Below, piece after piece: positions 17,499-28,173 of a DNA stretch of 64,000 bases (position 1 is its first letter; each line of letters begins with the position of its first letter). The position numbers and the translations under genes were made by a program. Source of the stretch: Vitis vinifera (taxonomy: Eukaryota > Streptophyta > Magnoliopsida > Vitales > Vitaceae); assembly GCF_030704535.1 (NCBI RefSeq), contig NC_081815.1, positions 7,016,501 through 7,080,500 on the forward strand, given 5' to 3'. The notes beneath the pieces were generated by a model. It saw only the letters and a list, made by a program, of their open reading frames with translations, searched no databases and had not been told where the DNA came from.

Positions 17499-19743
17499 CT
17501 AATCCTGCAACCAAGTATGATCTTGAAGGAAAAACCCATCAAACATAGAAATTGCATTGCATCGGTTAGTTGCCAACTCCTTGAGTGCTTCACTGCCACC
17601 CTTGATGTAACTTTTCTCAAGTCTATCAAACATTATTGCTGCATTCTGCACAGTTCTATAGTTCATATCCTTCAGCAGGTCTTCGCTAACGTCACTCATT
17701 TTTTGGAACTCCTCAGTGAAGGCATCAAATATTTTATCCAAGTTCAGAGGCTCACCATCATATGCCTCCCTTCCACTCAACATGTCTACCACTTCTCTGC
17801 GCTTGGCACCATACTGATGACTCCGTTGTGCAGCTCGATCATGGACCACAACCATAGTATCAGTTTTACCTTTCATTTCCATGCATTTATTTGCCATCCT
17901 TTCATAACATTGAGCAGCATCGCCATATATGCACATCTTCTTGATAGAATTACGTATTCTAACAAGAGAGCCAGGTACCTCCGATCCAAGGAAATATTCA
18001 AAATAGTGATACAAATAAAGACGCATTTCAAGAAGGTCATCCCGGCCACATCGTTCTAGGAAAAACCTCACAAATATGAAGTGAGGCAGACTTGAATTAG
18101 AATCTTTGCTGGGTACTTCATTGGGCATAAAATGAGCCATAAAAGAATATGCTGGAGCATATTGTTCAGTATGTGTTTGACACACTGGGCACCCACACAT
18201 AGGAGAAGAACCTAAGAAAGCATGTTCTCTTTTCCCAATCAACAACTTGGAAGAGGTCAAGAGAAGAATCTGCTCGAAGAGAAGAAAGAAACGAATATTT
18301 AGATGTCTAATTGAGGACAGGAAATAAGTAAGAAGGAACAGAGGAAAAGTAGAGAGAGGCTTGTTTCACAAGCAACATGTTGATTATATCATTGGAGGAT
18401 GGTAATCAACAAACAGCAAAGCAGATACCTATCATTTCCAAGTTCTAACCACATAACAAACCCTTACCTTCCCAAGCATGTATTGAGCAGCAGCATTCCC
18501 AGCATCTGCACATCTATATAATAACCCTTTTATATTCTGGAAATATTGTAACCCACTAGATAGATTCACATTGTCGAACACTGCAGCTTGCAGAATCTCT
18601 TTTTCATCAGAAAGTGTCATAAACAATCTGGAACTGCAATGGGAAGGCAGCTAGAATCAGAAGTGACACTTCCCTCCCTTTTTTTTCTTGGAATTATGGA
18701 AGATTGCCAATAGTCAGAAAAAAAAAATGCTCAGGTGGTATAACTTATTAGATGCATATATGTATTGTGCCAAATCTCATCAAGCACTGCTGCATTGACA
18801 TCAAGCTTAAAACATAGCTAATAACTGTAAAAATTGACAGCTGAACTCCCCAAGACGAGTGAGTTTGGTTCAGGTTCCAAAATGGTATTTTTTAATATTC
18901 TAAAATGTCGGGGTCCTGAAAATAGCTTTCTTCCAGTTGTTTCTTTCTCAAACTAAATTTTGAAAATGAAAATGTTCAAATTCTTTGAATTGCTTGGAGC
19001 AGATCTGTGCAAATTTTTAGCAGCAGCAAACAGGGGAGGAGCCAGCCAAGGCCCAGGGGGAATTGAACCCCAGACCCCCTGAAAAGTGTCCAAGCTGGGT
19101 CATTGGGCTAGAGCCCACATTTTTTATAATTGGAAAAATTTACATATCTCTTAGAAGTTGCTCCCCCTGAACTGAAATCCTGGCTCCGCCACTGGTAGCA
19201 AATTTCCCAAACTTAAACTTTTTTAAGGAAAATGGTTTTTTGAAAAGACTATCAAAATGCCTAAAGCTTCTCAACCCCATAATTAACCCATCCCATTTAA
19301 GGTTCTACTTTCAACTTTGGATGGAATGGATTTCAGTATCCATAAATGTATATGATATGAGTAAAGCATTTATGCACATATGTCCATGCATGGATATGTA
19401 TAGACACATGGGCCAATGATGAATTGAAGTCCGTTTAGCTAAGGTCTCAACATTGGCCTGAATCAATTCATTATCAACTCAGATCCACAGCCAAACCAAT
19501 GAGAGATGGACAACCCCAAACCCAATGTCAGGTTGGATATGCAGGGCTTCATTTAGGCCAGTTCTCATTGCACTATATTACTTTGCACATTTTACACAAT
19601 AGTAAGCCTTTTCGAGTAAAGTCTTACACAGATAATAGCCTTGCCAGATCTGCTGCCCCATGTGACGATTTAGCCACCAACATGATAATGAGTTTTAGCA
19701 CATCAAAGTGCATATCAGTAATCATTAACTGCTTGCGCTTCAT
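17499..19743 (-). CDS. F-box protein, At1g67623-like, copy 1 (3 coding exons, 350 aa)
   Basis: Coding exons in gene order: 19743-19628 (116 nt), 18633-18468 (166 nt), 18269-17499 (771 nt); the frame is unbroken across all junctions. The short N-terminal exon is a weak F-box (MKRKQLMITDMHFDVLKLII, then AADLARLLSV), the expected SKP1-binding segment of an SCF ubiquitin ligase. Exon 2 contains LLYRCADAGNAAAQYMLGK, a Sel1/TPR-like repeat. Exon 3 has a CGCPVCQTH cysteine pair, a conserved LPHFIFVRFFLERCGRDDLLEMRLYLYHYFEYFLG block, and a charged C-terminus. The architecture matches the plant family of putative F-box proteins like At1g67623; the substrate is unknown. It converges on the FAD gene (477 nt between stops). 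A paralogue with identical lengths for the first two exons lies at 47090-53594. Its promoter side is interrupted by a LINE (20712-23003). Confidence 0.82.
19031..19194. mobile_element. hAT-type MITE in intron 1 of F-box copy 1
   Basis: A 164-bp element bounded by inverted ends: left CAGGGGAGGAGCCAG, and right end read in reverse CAGTGGCGGAGCCAGGA. The CAGTGGCGGAGCCAGGA terminus is a widespread plant hAT-related MITE end. Flanking 8-bp direct repeats are GCAGCAAA (19023-19030) and GTAGCAAA (19195-19202), seven of eight matching, as expected for hAT transposition. The equivalent intron of F-box copy 2 shows no such element. No coding capacity. Confidence 0.75.
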
Positions 19744-20610
19744 AACTTTTAACTGCCAAGAAAATTTACAAAAATTCATGGATGTTTATAGATGTCACCA
19801 TAAAATGACATAATTATAAAGTATCACAACATAAATCCATTGTTTGATAAAGACCAAAAGCACATGTTATTTCAATCACAAGATGATCAACAATAATATA
19901 AGAGACATGGGGCAGTTATTTCAAGACCAGCATTTTCCTATAGGAGAAAAAAGTCTTCTTTTTTTCCTTTCCAAATTTTCTAACAATGTGCTAATATAAA
20001 CCACAAAACTCAAAGGCCTATATCAAAGAAATCTAAATTTCTTCAGTATGAACTTCGAAGGTACTGGAACTAACCTTAGGAATTATTTAAGAGCATTAGA
20101 GAAAATAAGGAAACCAAATATGTGCATTTAATACTAAAATTCCAATTTTAAAGAAAGACAGAAATACAACCATATTTAAATGATACACTTATTCACACAA
20201 TAACCAAATAGTCATGGGCTTCAACCACAATAATGCTTTGAGAGTAGCAAGAGGAACCACAAAATAGCTTGATTCACAGCCTTTTATAAAGAGGTGGACT
20301 GGTCATCACATAGTGACAATTAAGGCTGTTTAAGTCATTTTACAATTTGGAGCAACAACTAGGTAGATCCAGGAAAGACAATCTAAATCTTATCAACCCC
20401 AAAGCTAACTCAAGTTTATGGTCTTTTCTTCACACCTATTCCAATTCCATTTAAGGATCTCCTGAATTTGTTTCATGAAGGGACGATGATGATTTTAGGA
20501 GAAAACCATAATTATTTGAATTTTCTTTCAAGAACTTTAAAATTAGAACACATACTGAAAATGTGTGTGTGCATGTGTGTTGGATAAGAGAAAGGGTAAA
20601 AAAATTATAC

Positions 20611-20715
20611 CTGCAAATGAAACCTTCTTGTTCTCTAACAAGTCTGGTTCTTGCAATCCTGGATGTATACAAGGCTTTGAGAAAGAAAGACCAAGAGTGG
20701 CCAAAAGAACAAATA
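20611..20715 (-). other. Predicted 5'UTR exon of F-box copy 1
   Basis: On the minus strand this ends in TTTGCAG|GTATAA, a good splice donor. The coding exon is preceded by TTGGCAG| acceptor plus 9 nt of leader before the ATG (19744-19752). The segment is homologous to 54920-55035 beside F-box copy 2. Neither frame is conserved between the two (stops appear in copy 2), so I read it as untranslated. The upstream part of the exon appears to be cut off by the LINE that begins at about 20712. Confidence 0.5.
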
Positions 20716-23003
20716 CAATTGTGGCAAACGTGTTGAGTAGATTGATGTTGAGAGCAGAGGAGTGTGGTATAGGCTTCTTAGCAGTAGAAGTAGAATGAGG
20801 ATGGCTCATCTATACTTCACTCATGACACCATATTCTTCTCAAGAGGCTGTTTAGATGAGTGGCAAAGTCTTAAGCCAATTTTATGGTGTTTGGGCACAT
20901 TTAAAGAATGAAGACAAATCTAGATAAGAGTATCACACTGGAAATCAATGAGAGTCAAGACTTACTTCTTGATTTGGCTACTACTATAAAATGTAAGGTT
21001 TTTTATAGGCCTATTTCTTATTTGGGTCTTCCTTTAGGGTGGAACCATATAGTTGTCCCTTTCTAGGATCCGGTTATGGATAGAATTTTCTTAAGGTCAA
21101 ATGGCTAGAAGAAAGCTTACTTGCTCCTAGGTGGTAGAATAACTCTAGTCTAGTCATGCTTGTCCTATATCCTCTCTTATTTTCTATCTATTTTAAGATT
21201 TCAGTTGAAGTGGCTAATAGGATCAAGAGATTAGAGAGGTACTCATTGTAATCAAGCGATCACGATGGAAAGATGATCTAGGTTGGGATCAAGCGTGTAA
21301 GCCAAAGAGTGAACAAGATTTAGGTATAGGGAAAACATCCTTGAGGAATAAAGCTTTCTTAGAAAAGTGGCTATGGTGGTTCCCTACAGCATCGCTTTAT
21401 GGCATGGGATCATTTTGAGCATCTAGGGACCACACTCTAATATATGAGGAGATGATATTGTTGTCAAGTGGTGTCATTGGTGTCCTTGGAAGTCATTACC
21501 CAAGTATTCTCTGCCTTCTCTCTCATTCGCTATTCAATGGGAGATGGTACTAAAATTAGTTATGGAAACATATTTAGTGCAACAGTCAACCTTTTTGTGT
21601 CCAATTCCCAAACCTCCATAGAATGGTAAGGTTGAGAGATTATTGTGTTTCTTTAGTTTTGATTTCTCCCTTGTCCTCATTGTCTTAGAATTCAATTTTG
21701 ACACAACCTTTCTGATCATGAAATTGAGGAACTTACTCTCCTTGTGTTGACTTTAGTCCATGTGTATTTATCATCCACTTTCCCAAATATGAGCACTTGG
21801 TCTTTGACATCATTTAGTTTATCTTTAAAGCTCTCTGTGTATCTATCAAGCTGAGATCCTTTCCTCTTATGAATTTCATTTAGAATTCTAAGGCCCTACT
21901 CAAAGTCAAGGCCTTTGCATAGCTAGTGGCAATCAAAGGTTAATACCAATGAATGTTGTAGAGAAGGAGACTCACAAAGCCCTTGGGGCATGATAGTGTA
22001 TCATATGTTAAAGGAGTGGACAATTAATGGATCATCTTTTTTTGCATTGCCCAACAACACTACTTTATGACATAAGCCATTTGGACTTGTTGGGATTGTT
22101 AGGTTCCACCTAGGAGTCTGGTGGAGTTGTTGAGACTATTACTTACCAAGGTTTGGGAGATCTTCCTATAGGGAAGTCACTATGGTGCATTACTAGTCCC
22201 ACATTACTTTGGACTATATGGTGGGAGATGAATGCGGAGATTTTTTAAATTGAGTACTTTGGAGGCAATACAAGATTTAATCTATTTCTCCTCAACATTT
22301 GTGGCTACCCCTTTGAGCATTATACTACTAGATTAGAACCTAGTATGCAAATCTACTAGGTTAGTCAAGAAGATACTTCCTACATGGATACCTCCTCAAG
22401 TGGGCAGCATCAAGTTGAATTTTGATGGGTGCCCTTGGTAACTTAGGACAAGCAGGAATTGGAGAAATAGTCATGGATCATCATGGAACATTATTAAGAG
22501 CCTTCTCTACAAATGATGGAATGGGTCTAGCCATTGTGACAAAGATATTAACCTTGTTGGAAGGCCTAAAGTTAGCTAAAGCTAAAAGTCTATTTGACCT
22601 TCTAGTAGAGAGATTTTGCAGTAGTCATATTTTGGGTAAATATGGAGAGAAACTTGTGGAGCTTTGCTAGGTGGCCACACTCAATTTTTTTGTATTACTT
22701 TAGATTGGGGAGCTCCTTCTACTAGATTCCTTGGGTAGCTAACCATGTTCGAACACGTTAGCAAAACAGAAAGTCAGTCAATTGATTTCTTCTATAAGAA
22801 TGTTCTACCCCATAAGTTTTGATTCCACAGTTGTAACCATTTTTAGTTGTGCTTTTTCATTGATATCTAGAATAGATAGGTTCTCTCGCTTTTGATCAAA
22901 GTTATGTACTGCCTATGTTTGGGGGAAGGATTTCTCATCATTCTTTGTATTTATTTATTTCATGGTAATAAAATGTTTGTTTCTAATAAAAAAAAAAAAA
23001 ATG
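20712..23003 (+). mobile_element. 5'-truncated L1-type LINE (A)
   Basis: A degenerate reverse transcriptase frame begins at about 20725 with ANVLSRLMLRAEECG. It passes through a DDTIFF-like catalytic block near 20840, a YFLSILRF segment and a zf-RVT/RNase H-like tail, ending in a poly-A run at 22989-23002. Many stops and frameshifts are present. Comparison with the F-box copy 2 locus places both ends: DNA matching 54920-55010 lies to its left, and DNA matching 55020-55300 lies to its right. The LINE therefore inserted into the F-box copy 1 promoter/5'UTR region. No clean target duplication was found. Confidence 0.75.
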
Positions 23004-23322
23004 AATAAGGCAAACTGACCCTTCTTTCATAGGTGATATCATTTTTATAGTTTTTTCTCCCAAATATGCCCCCAAGGCCCTCACTAATTTAAATGTAATT
23101 CTATAATACTAATAAAAAAAAATTCTTTATACCTATATTTTGACCACTCAATGCTCAAGATTATCTAATAATGAAAAAAAAAAAATCTCAAAACACCTTT
23201 CAAGTTGTGCTGCCATAGTATGCAAGCAACACACACATAATGCACATAAAATGCACTTTTGAGAAAAACATGTTTTGGTGTACCTTCTGAGTCATAGAGA
23301 AAAATTTTGGATAGTGTAACAA
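23004..23322. other. Displaced F-box copy 1 promoter-side sequence
   Basis: Aligns by eye with 55017-55310 of the F-box copy 2 locus. Shared blocks include the stretch starting ATGAATAAGG / ATGGATAAAG, a TCTCAAATATG-like block, and the (T)n/ACAC region. It carries no gene. In copy 2 the matching DNA holds a TATA box; here the corresponding bases are changed. Confidence 0.5.
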
Positions 23323-24497
23323 TTTTTTTTTTTTTTGATAGGTAAGAAAAGATCTATTAAGAAGAGGCGCCAAAAGGGTGACTCAAGGTATACAGTATCT
23401 ATATACCCACCGCCAAACCAACCAAAAAAGTACAAATAAACAAGCACCTAGTTGGGTCAAAAAACAACTTTAGCTAGAGCTCAACCAATCAAAAAAACTA
23501 ACTATAGTTAGAGGGCAATCAACTATAAACAACTTGACCTCTTATTGATCAAAAAAAAAATAAACAACTTGACCTCTTACCAAAGGGAAAAAACAAAAAA
23601 GTATTTGAGTTTCTGGATTAACAACACATCATCATTGAAGGTCAATCTATTTCTCGCCTTCCAAACCGTCCAAAATATGTAAAGAGGAGTTGCTCTCCAC
23701 ACCTTCTTACGCTTTTTGCCCACAAATGAACAATGCTAACTAAGGAGAGTCTCTCTATCTGAGGAAGGCAGAACCCATGACACCCCAAACAAAGTAAAAA
23801 GCAAATCCCATAAGACCCTTGTTTTTTTTTTTTTTTTTTGGTAAGTCCATAAGACCCTTGTTTTTGTACAATGAAGAAGAATATGGTCTATAATCTCTTC
23901 CTTCTCATGACACAAAAAGTATCTATTTGCCAAGGCCCACCCTCTTTTTTGAATTAAATCCAAGGTTAAAGTTTTGCCCCATGTAGCCTCCTAAGAAAAG
24001 AAGCTAATCTTGGGTTGCACCCACACGTTCCAAATGCAACTTGAAGGAAAAAGAGAAGGGCTGCCTGGCTTAAGAGCATAGTAGAGGGATTTGATCGAGA
24101 ATTTTCCACTCTTTGTTTTGGTCCAAAACACCATGTCTTCCACATCTCCTTGCACTCTCTTCCCATATAGCCGCTCCAAGAAGCTTTCTGCCTCCTCCAC
24201 CTCCCAATCATTAAAGGCTCTTGCGAAACAAGGGTTCCATCCCCCCAACCCCCCTTAGCCAAGGGGTCCCAAATATCCACCACCCACGCTTCCTTATCAT
24301 CAGTTAAAGCAAACAAGGAAGGGAAGGACACACACAACGGAGAATCCCCGCACCACCTATCCCTCCAAAATCTCACCCTCCTCCCATTCCTACTAGGAAG
24401 GAAATCCTAGAACCCACAAAGTCCCAATCCATCCTTATCCTTTTCCAAAGCCCCACACCATACGCCTCTCTCACTTCCCGAGAACACCATCCCCCTC
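23323..24497 (-). mobile_element. 5'-truncated L1-type LINE (B)
   Basis: Begins with a poly-T run (23323-23336) followed by GATAGGTAAGAAAAGATCTATTAAGAAG, the reversed 3' tail shared by the LINEs in this window. The minus strand encodes a decayed zf-RVT and C-terminal region: MDLIQKRGWALANRYFLC with IDHILLHC, and WGDGTLVSQEPL / WEVEEAESFLERLYG near 24250-24170. Flanks are TTGGATAGTGTAACA (23307-23321) and TTGGATAAAGTATAACA (24498-24514), a likely imperfect target duplication. A 25-bp micro-insertion lies inside it at 23822-23846. Confidence 0.75.
23822..23846 (-). mobile_element. 25-bp LINE-tail micro-insertion with 14-bp target duplication
   Basis: Eighteen T residues followed by GGTAAGT, flanked by perfect copies of CCATAAGACCCTTG (23808-23821 and 23847-23860). 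The inserted bases are the reversed poly-A plus the last few bases of the local LINE 3' end. It sits inside LINE B. Confidence 0.75.
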
Positions 24498-25559
24498 TTG
24501 GATAAAGTATAACATATATTCATTGTATGGCTCATTATTATTCAAGTCAAACCAATTAATGGACCACCTACCGACCTTTGCACATTGAAAAGACTCTCAA
24601 AATAAACTCTTCTAGAAGTTTCTTAGGCTGGTTGAATTGGGAAGCAAGTTACTCTGTTAACTTTATCTAATGATCAAATTATATAACTTTATTTCTTGTA
24701 TGGGTTAATGGGACACCTACTGATTACTTGCACAGTTTGAGAATTTAAGGTAAAGGAATTCTTTTTCTACCTACCACTTTATTTTGGTGATGGCAATGTT
24801 GAGTTTGTTTATCGGTTGAGTGGTGGAGGGTGGTTATCCATGGTTTTAAGGTGGGAGGAAGGAGGGGCCAAGGGATTGTGACTTAACAGTTAGCTTTTCA
24901 CTAATGGTGTGCTTTTGTTTGTGAAGCAAATGGGGATTAGCGTTTTATACCTTAATAGCACTTTGAAAGTGCCCAAGAGTTAACTTTAAGATGACTAAGC
25001 AGATTCCTATATGCCCAGTTCACAAGTGGAAGTTTTGGTCACTTGGTGCAGAGCAGGCCAGCTCCTGTCCACCTACTTGGGAAAGTTGTTGGGTAATTCT
25101 TTTGAAGTCATATTTGTAAGGGATCCTATGGAAGGATGATTATGAAAAGGCTTTTCTGCTGGAAGAGGCAGCCTCTCACTTTAGTGGAGAAGACTTGTGC
25201 TCATCAAGAGGCCTGCCTTTTGGAACTCTCTCTCTTTCTTAAAACCTTTTTGTACTTATTTCTATACAGCTTGCCACCTTAATTTAAAAGATAACCCCTC
25301 CAAACAATCTCCCTCTTGCACTTTCTCTCAAAACCATTTTCCTTATTTCCTTTTTCTTATTTCTACACATATTTTGCCATCTTCTTCTGAAAGAATTCCC
25401 TTGGCTTCAAGGCTTTGAAAGTCATCCTGCATAACGTGGTTGTTGATAGCTGGGGTGCTCACCTATTTTTATCAAGTGAGAATTTCATTAAGAGCAAAAG
25501 CAAGGAAAGTTGAAAAAGAAACTAATAGAAGGTCCATGCTTCATATGGTTCCCAGGGTA
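24498..25559. other. Unassigned DNA between two LINEs
   Basis: No coding exon or defined element seen. Open frames are short and lack family motifs. Confidence 0.5.
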
Positions 25560-28173
25560 TTATTTCTTTTTTGATAGACAACAAGAGCATGTATTAAGAA
25601 ACACCAAAAAAGAGGGGGGGCGCCCTACGTATACAGGCAATATACATTGAAACAGCCCAAAGCGCACCTCAAACAAAGAAGTTCTACACTAACAAACAAA
25701 GCAACGCTAACCACAAAAATGATTATCTAGGAAATTCAACATAGAGGGGAACTTCAACTCCAAAGAATCCTTAGACCACTCAAAAAGTGTCCAAAAGAAT
25801 AGATCCTTTAAACTTTGGTTAGAGAGCTCTTCATCTACAAAAGTCCTTAGATTGTGCTCTTTCCAAATATACCATAATAAACAAATGAGAGCCAAATGCC
25901 AAACTGTTCTTTTCTTCTTTTGAAGCCCCTTAACTTTCTATTGTAGGAGGAGATTTCTCACTTAGTCTAGGAATACCCAAACCAATCCAAAAAGGACAAA
26001 CAAAAAGGTCCATAGCTTTCTTATCTTGGCACAATGAATCAAAATGTGATCAGCTAATTCTTCACTATCTTTACACAAAATACATCTGTTAACCATTTGT
26101 CATCCCCTCTTCATTAAAATATCTACAGTTAAGATCTTCCCCCAAATAGCTTCCCAAACAAAAAAGCAAGTTCTAAGAGGAGCATGGGATCCCCAAATCT
26201 CCTTGCCAAGAAAGACTACATTATTCTCCATCCTTAGAGAACAATAATAAGACTTGACATTGAAGATTCCCCTTCTACCTTCTTTCCAATATAAAGTGTC
26301 TTCACCTTCTTGCACCTTTAACGAGTAAAGAAATCTCAAAAAATGGGTCACCTCCACAGTTCAAAGTCGTGGTATCAGTCATTGACTCAGGAGGTCCTAA
26401 GGCACATCGGTCTCGGTATCTCGGATCGGTATCGGGTGATACGTAAAAAATTCTAATTTAAGAGCTCAAAATAATTTTAAAAAATTATGAAAATTATTAA
26501 AAAAATTAAATACAAATAAGTAGAGTGAAAAATTAATAAAATAAACTTCTATTATATTCAAATTATTCAAATTATAATAAAAGCATACTTTTGGGATGAT
26601 TTATAATAATATTAAAAATCTCTAAAAATATTTTAATTGAATCACTTGATAATAAATGTTTCTTATTGAAGATGAAAATAATAAAAAGTAAATTTTTTTT
26701 TATAAAAAATTGTTTAAATTAAATATTTTGAATTTTTTTAAAAATATTTTTAATTATTAAAAAAATAAAACCATGATTCATCTTTAAAAAAATAAATATA
26801 ATTTTTCTTATAAAATATATTCATTAATTTTAATTTTTATATAAATACTCATTTCCTATTTATTTGATATAAGTCTAATATTCATTATTCATTTTTTATC
26901 ATTATAATTTTCATCAAATTATTTAAAACCCAAATCCCCACCAAATACTCATTATCTACTTAAAAAACAAATACATATTATTTAAAACCCAAATCCTCAT
27001 CTCTCTTAAATACCCATAACCCTCATTGACTAGTCAAACACCTATCTCTCTCTCAATATATCCATTTCTCCTCTCAACCAGCTCCTCCGCAGACCCACTT
27101 TCTTTCTTCTCCCACTTTCATCAGCCACATCACCGTCGTTCTCCGTCGATAACAGCGGTGGCGGAGTCCAGCGACTCTGCCTCCTCCTCATGTCGCTCAG
27201 TTCCATCTCTGACGGGAACTTGGGGGATCCGAACAAGCAAGCATGCTTCTTCGACCTCGCCGACGACTCCAAGATGCAAGGGTTCTAACTCTCTATATTC
27301 TGTATTTTTCATTTTCGTGGTTTTTGATCCTCTCATCTTCTCCACCATTTCTATTCCAATATTACCTTTTTTTTCAATTACCAATTACCCAAATAGCTTA
27401 GTCTCAACATGATTTTGGAGTTGTCTCAACGTTTCCATGGGATTTACTCCGAGACTGTTCATTTATCTTCAATTCAACCGAGTTTGTTCACAAGCTGACA
27501 AAATATCCAACTCGGGTATTGGTCTGGTACCGGCCATGGTCGAGGCAGATTCGACTCGGCCGAGTCGTACCGGTATCGACCGAGATTTTGAACCCTGGTC
27601 AGCTCCTCTACCTCCCAATCTTGGAAGGGTCTTCTAAAGTGTACCTCCCAACACCCCTCTTCGTCTCCTTCTCTTTTCCATAATTCTACAATTGTAGCAT
27701 TTTTTAGGGATGCTATCTTAAAAAGGGTAAGGCAAACATCTTTCAGCTTAAAGTCCCTCGCCCAAATGTTTCACTAGAAACTTGTACAACTACCATTTCC
27801 TAAACGGGTAGAAGTTCTAACACTAAACTCTTCCCATCATTTTCTAATGTCCTTCCAAAGGCTCATCCCAAAGGAAACCCTCCATACTCTAGTAGTCCAA
27901 CCCCCCTCCAACTCCCAGAATTTTCCACAAATGATCTTCCTCCACAAGCTCATACTCAACAGAGAACCTCCATAACCATTTACCTAGCAAAGCTCAATTG
28001 AGACTGTCCAGTCTTCTTAGCCCCAATCCTCCACAATTTTTAGCCTTACACACATCTAGCCATTTTACAAGTGGATCTTTCTCCTATCTCCCAAATCTCC
28101 CCACAAAAAGTCTCTTTGAATTTTCTTTAATCTAATATTCACTTTTCTAGGAACTACAAAGAGGGACATAAAA
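25560..28173 (-). mobile_element. L1-type LINE (C), split by a hAT element
   Basis: The 3' end is a short poly-T then GATAGACAACAAGAGCATGTATTAAG. Minus-strand fragments include a 62-aa C-terminal piece (25895-25707, ALICLLWYIWKEHNLRTF) and an 85-aa piece (26357-26100) with FLRFLYSLKVQEGEDTLYW and APLRTCFFVWEAIWGKILT, both typical of plant L1 RT C-termini (zf-RVT). The element resumes after the hAT insertion at 27607 with reading such as GLGLRRLDSLNWALLGKWLWRF near 28050-27960. It is cut at its 5' side by LINE D. Stops throughout. Confidence 0.7.
26356..27598. mobile_element. Non-autonomous hAT-type transposon (1.24 kb) inside LINE C
   Basis: Ends are imperfect inverted repeats: left ACAGTTCAAAG, right read in reverse CCAGGGTTCAAAATC, resembling the hAT CAGGGTTCAAA terminus. 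Flanking 8-bp repeats TCACCTCC (26348-26355) and TCAGCTCC (27599-27606) differ at one base, and removing the element rejoins the LINE C reading frame. Subterminal DNA on both sides is rich in CGGTATCG / GGTACCGG-type motifs. The middle left is extremely AT-rich; positions 27060-27290 are GC-rich and exon-like. No transposase is visible, so it would need one supplied in trans. Confidence 0.7.

Noticed and set aside
17517..18059. 180-codon plus-strand frame
   Set aside because: Antisense shadow of the third exon of F-box copy 1; no family match and no splice or promoter context.
20543..20809. 88-codon minus-strand frame starting MSHPHSTSTAKK with a hydrophobic stretch, looking like a small membrane protein
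   Set aside because: Its first half lies in LINE A (the other strand reads ANVLSRLMLRAEECG) and its second half is the F-box 5'UTR exon. Copy 2 has stops in this frame.
23004..24500. Short direct repeats as a possible CRISPR-like or satellite array
   Set aside because: The repeats are one duplicated AACTTGACCTCTTA block and retroposition duplications, not a regular array with spacers.
27026..27412. 128-codon Ser/Pro-rich frame MTSQTPISLSIYPF
   Set aside because: It lies inside the hAT element with low-complexity composition; another frame looks more exon-like. Reported only as possible gene capture.
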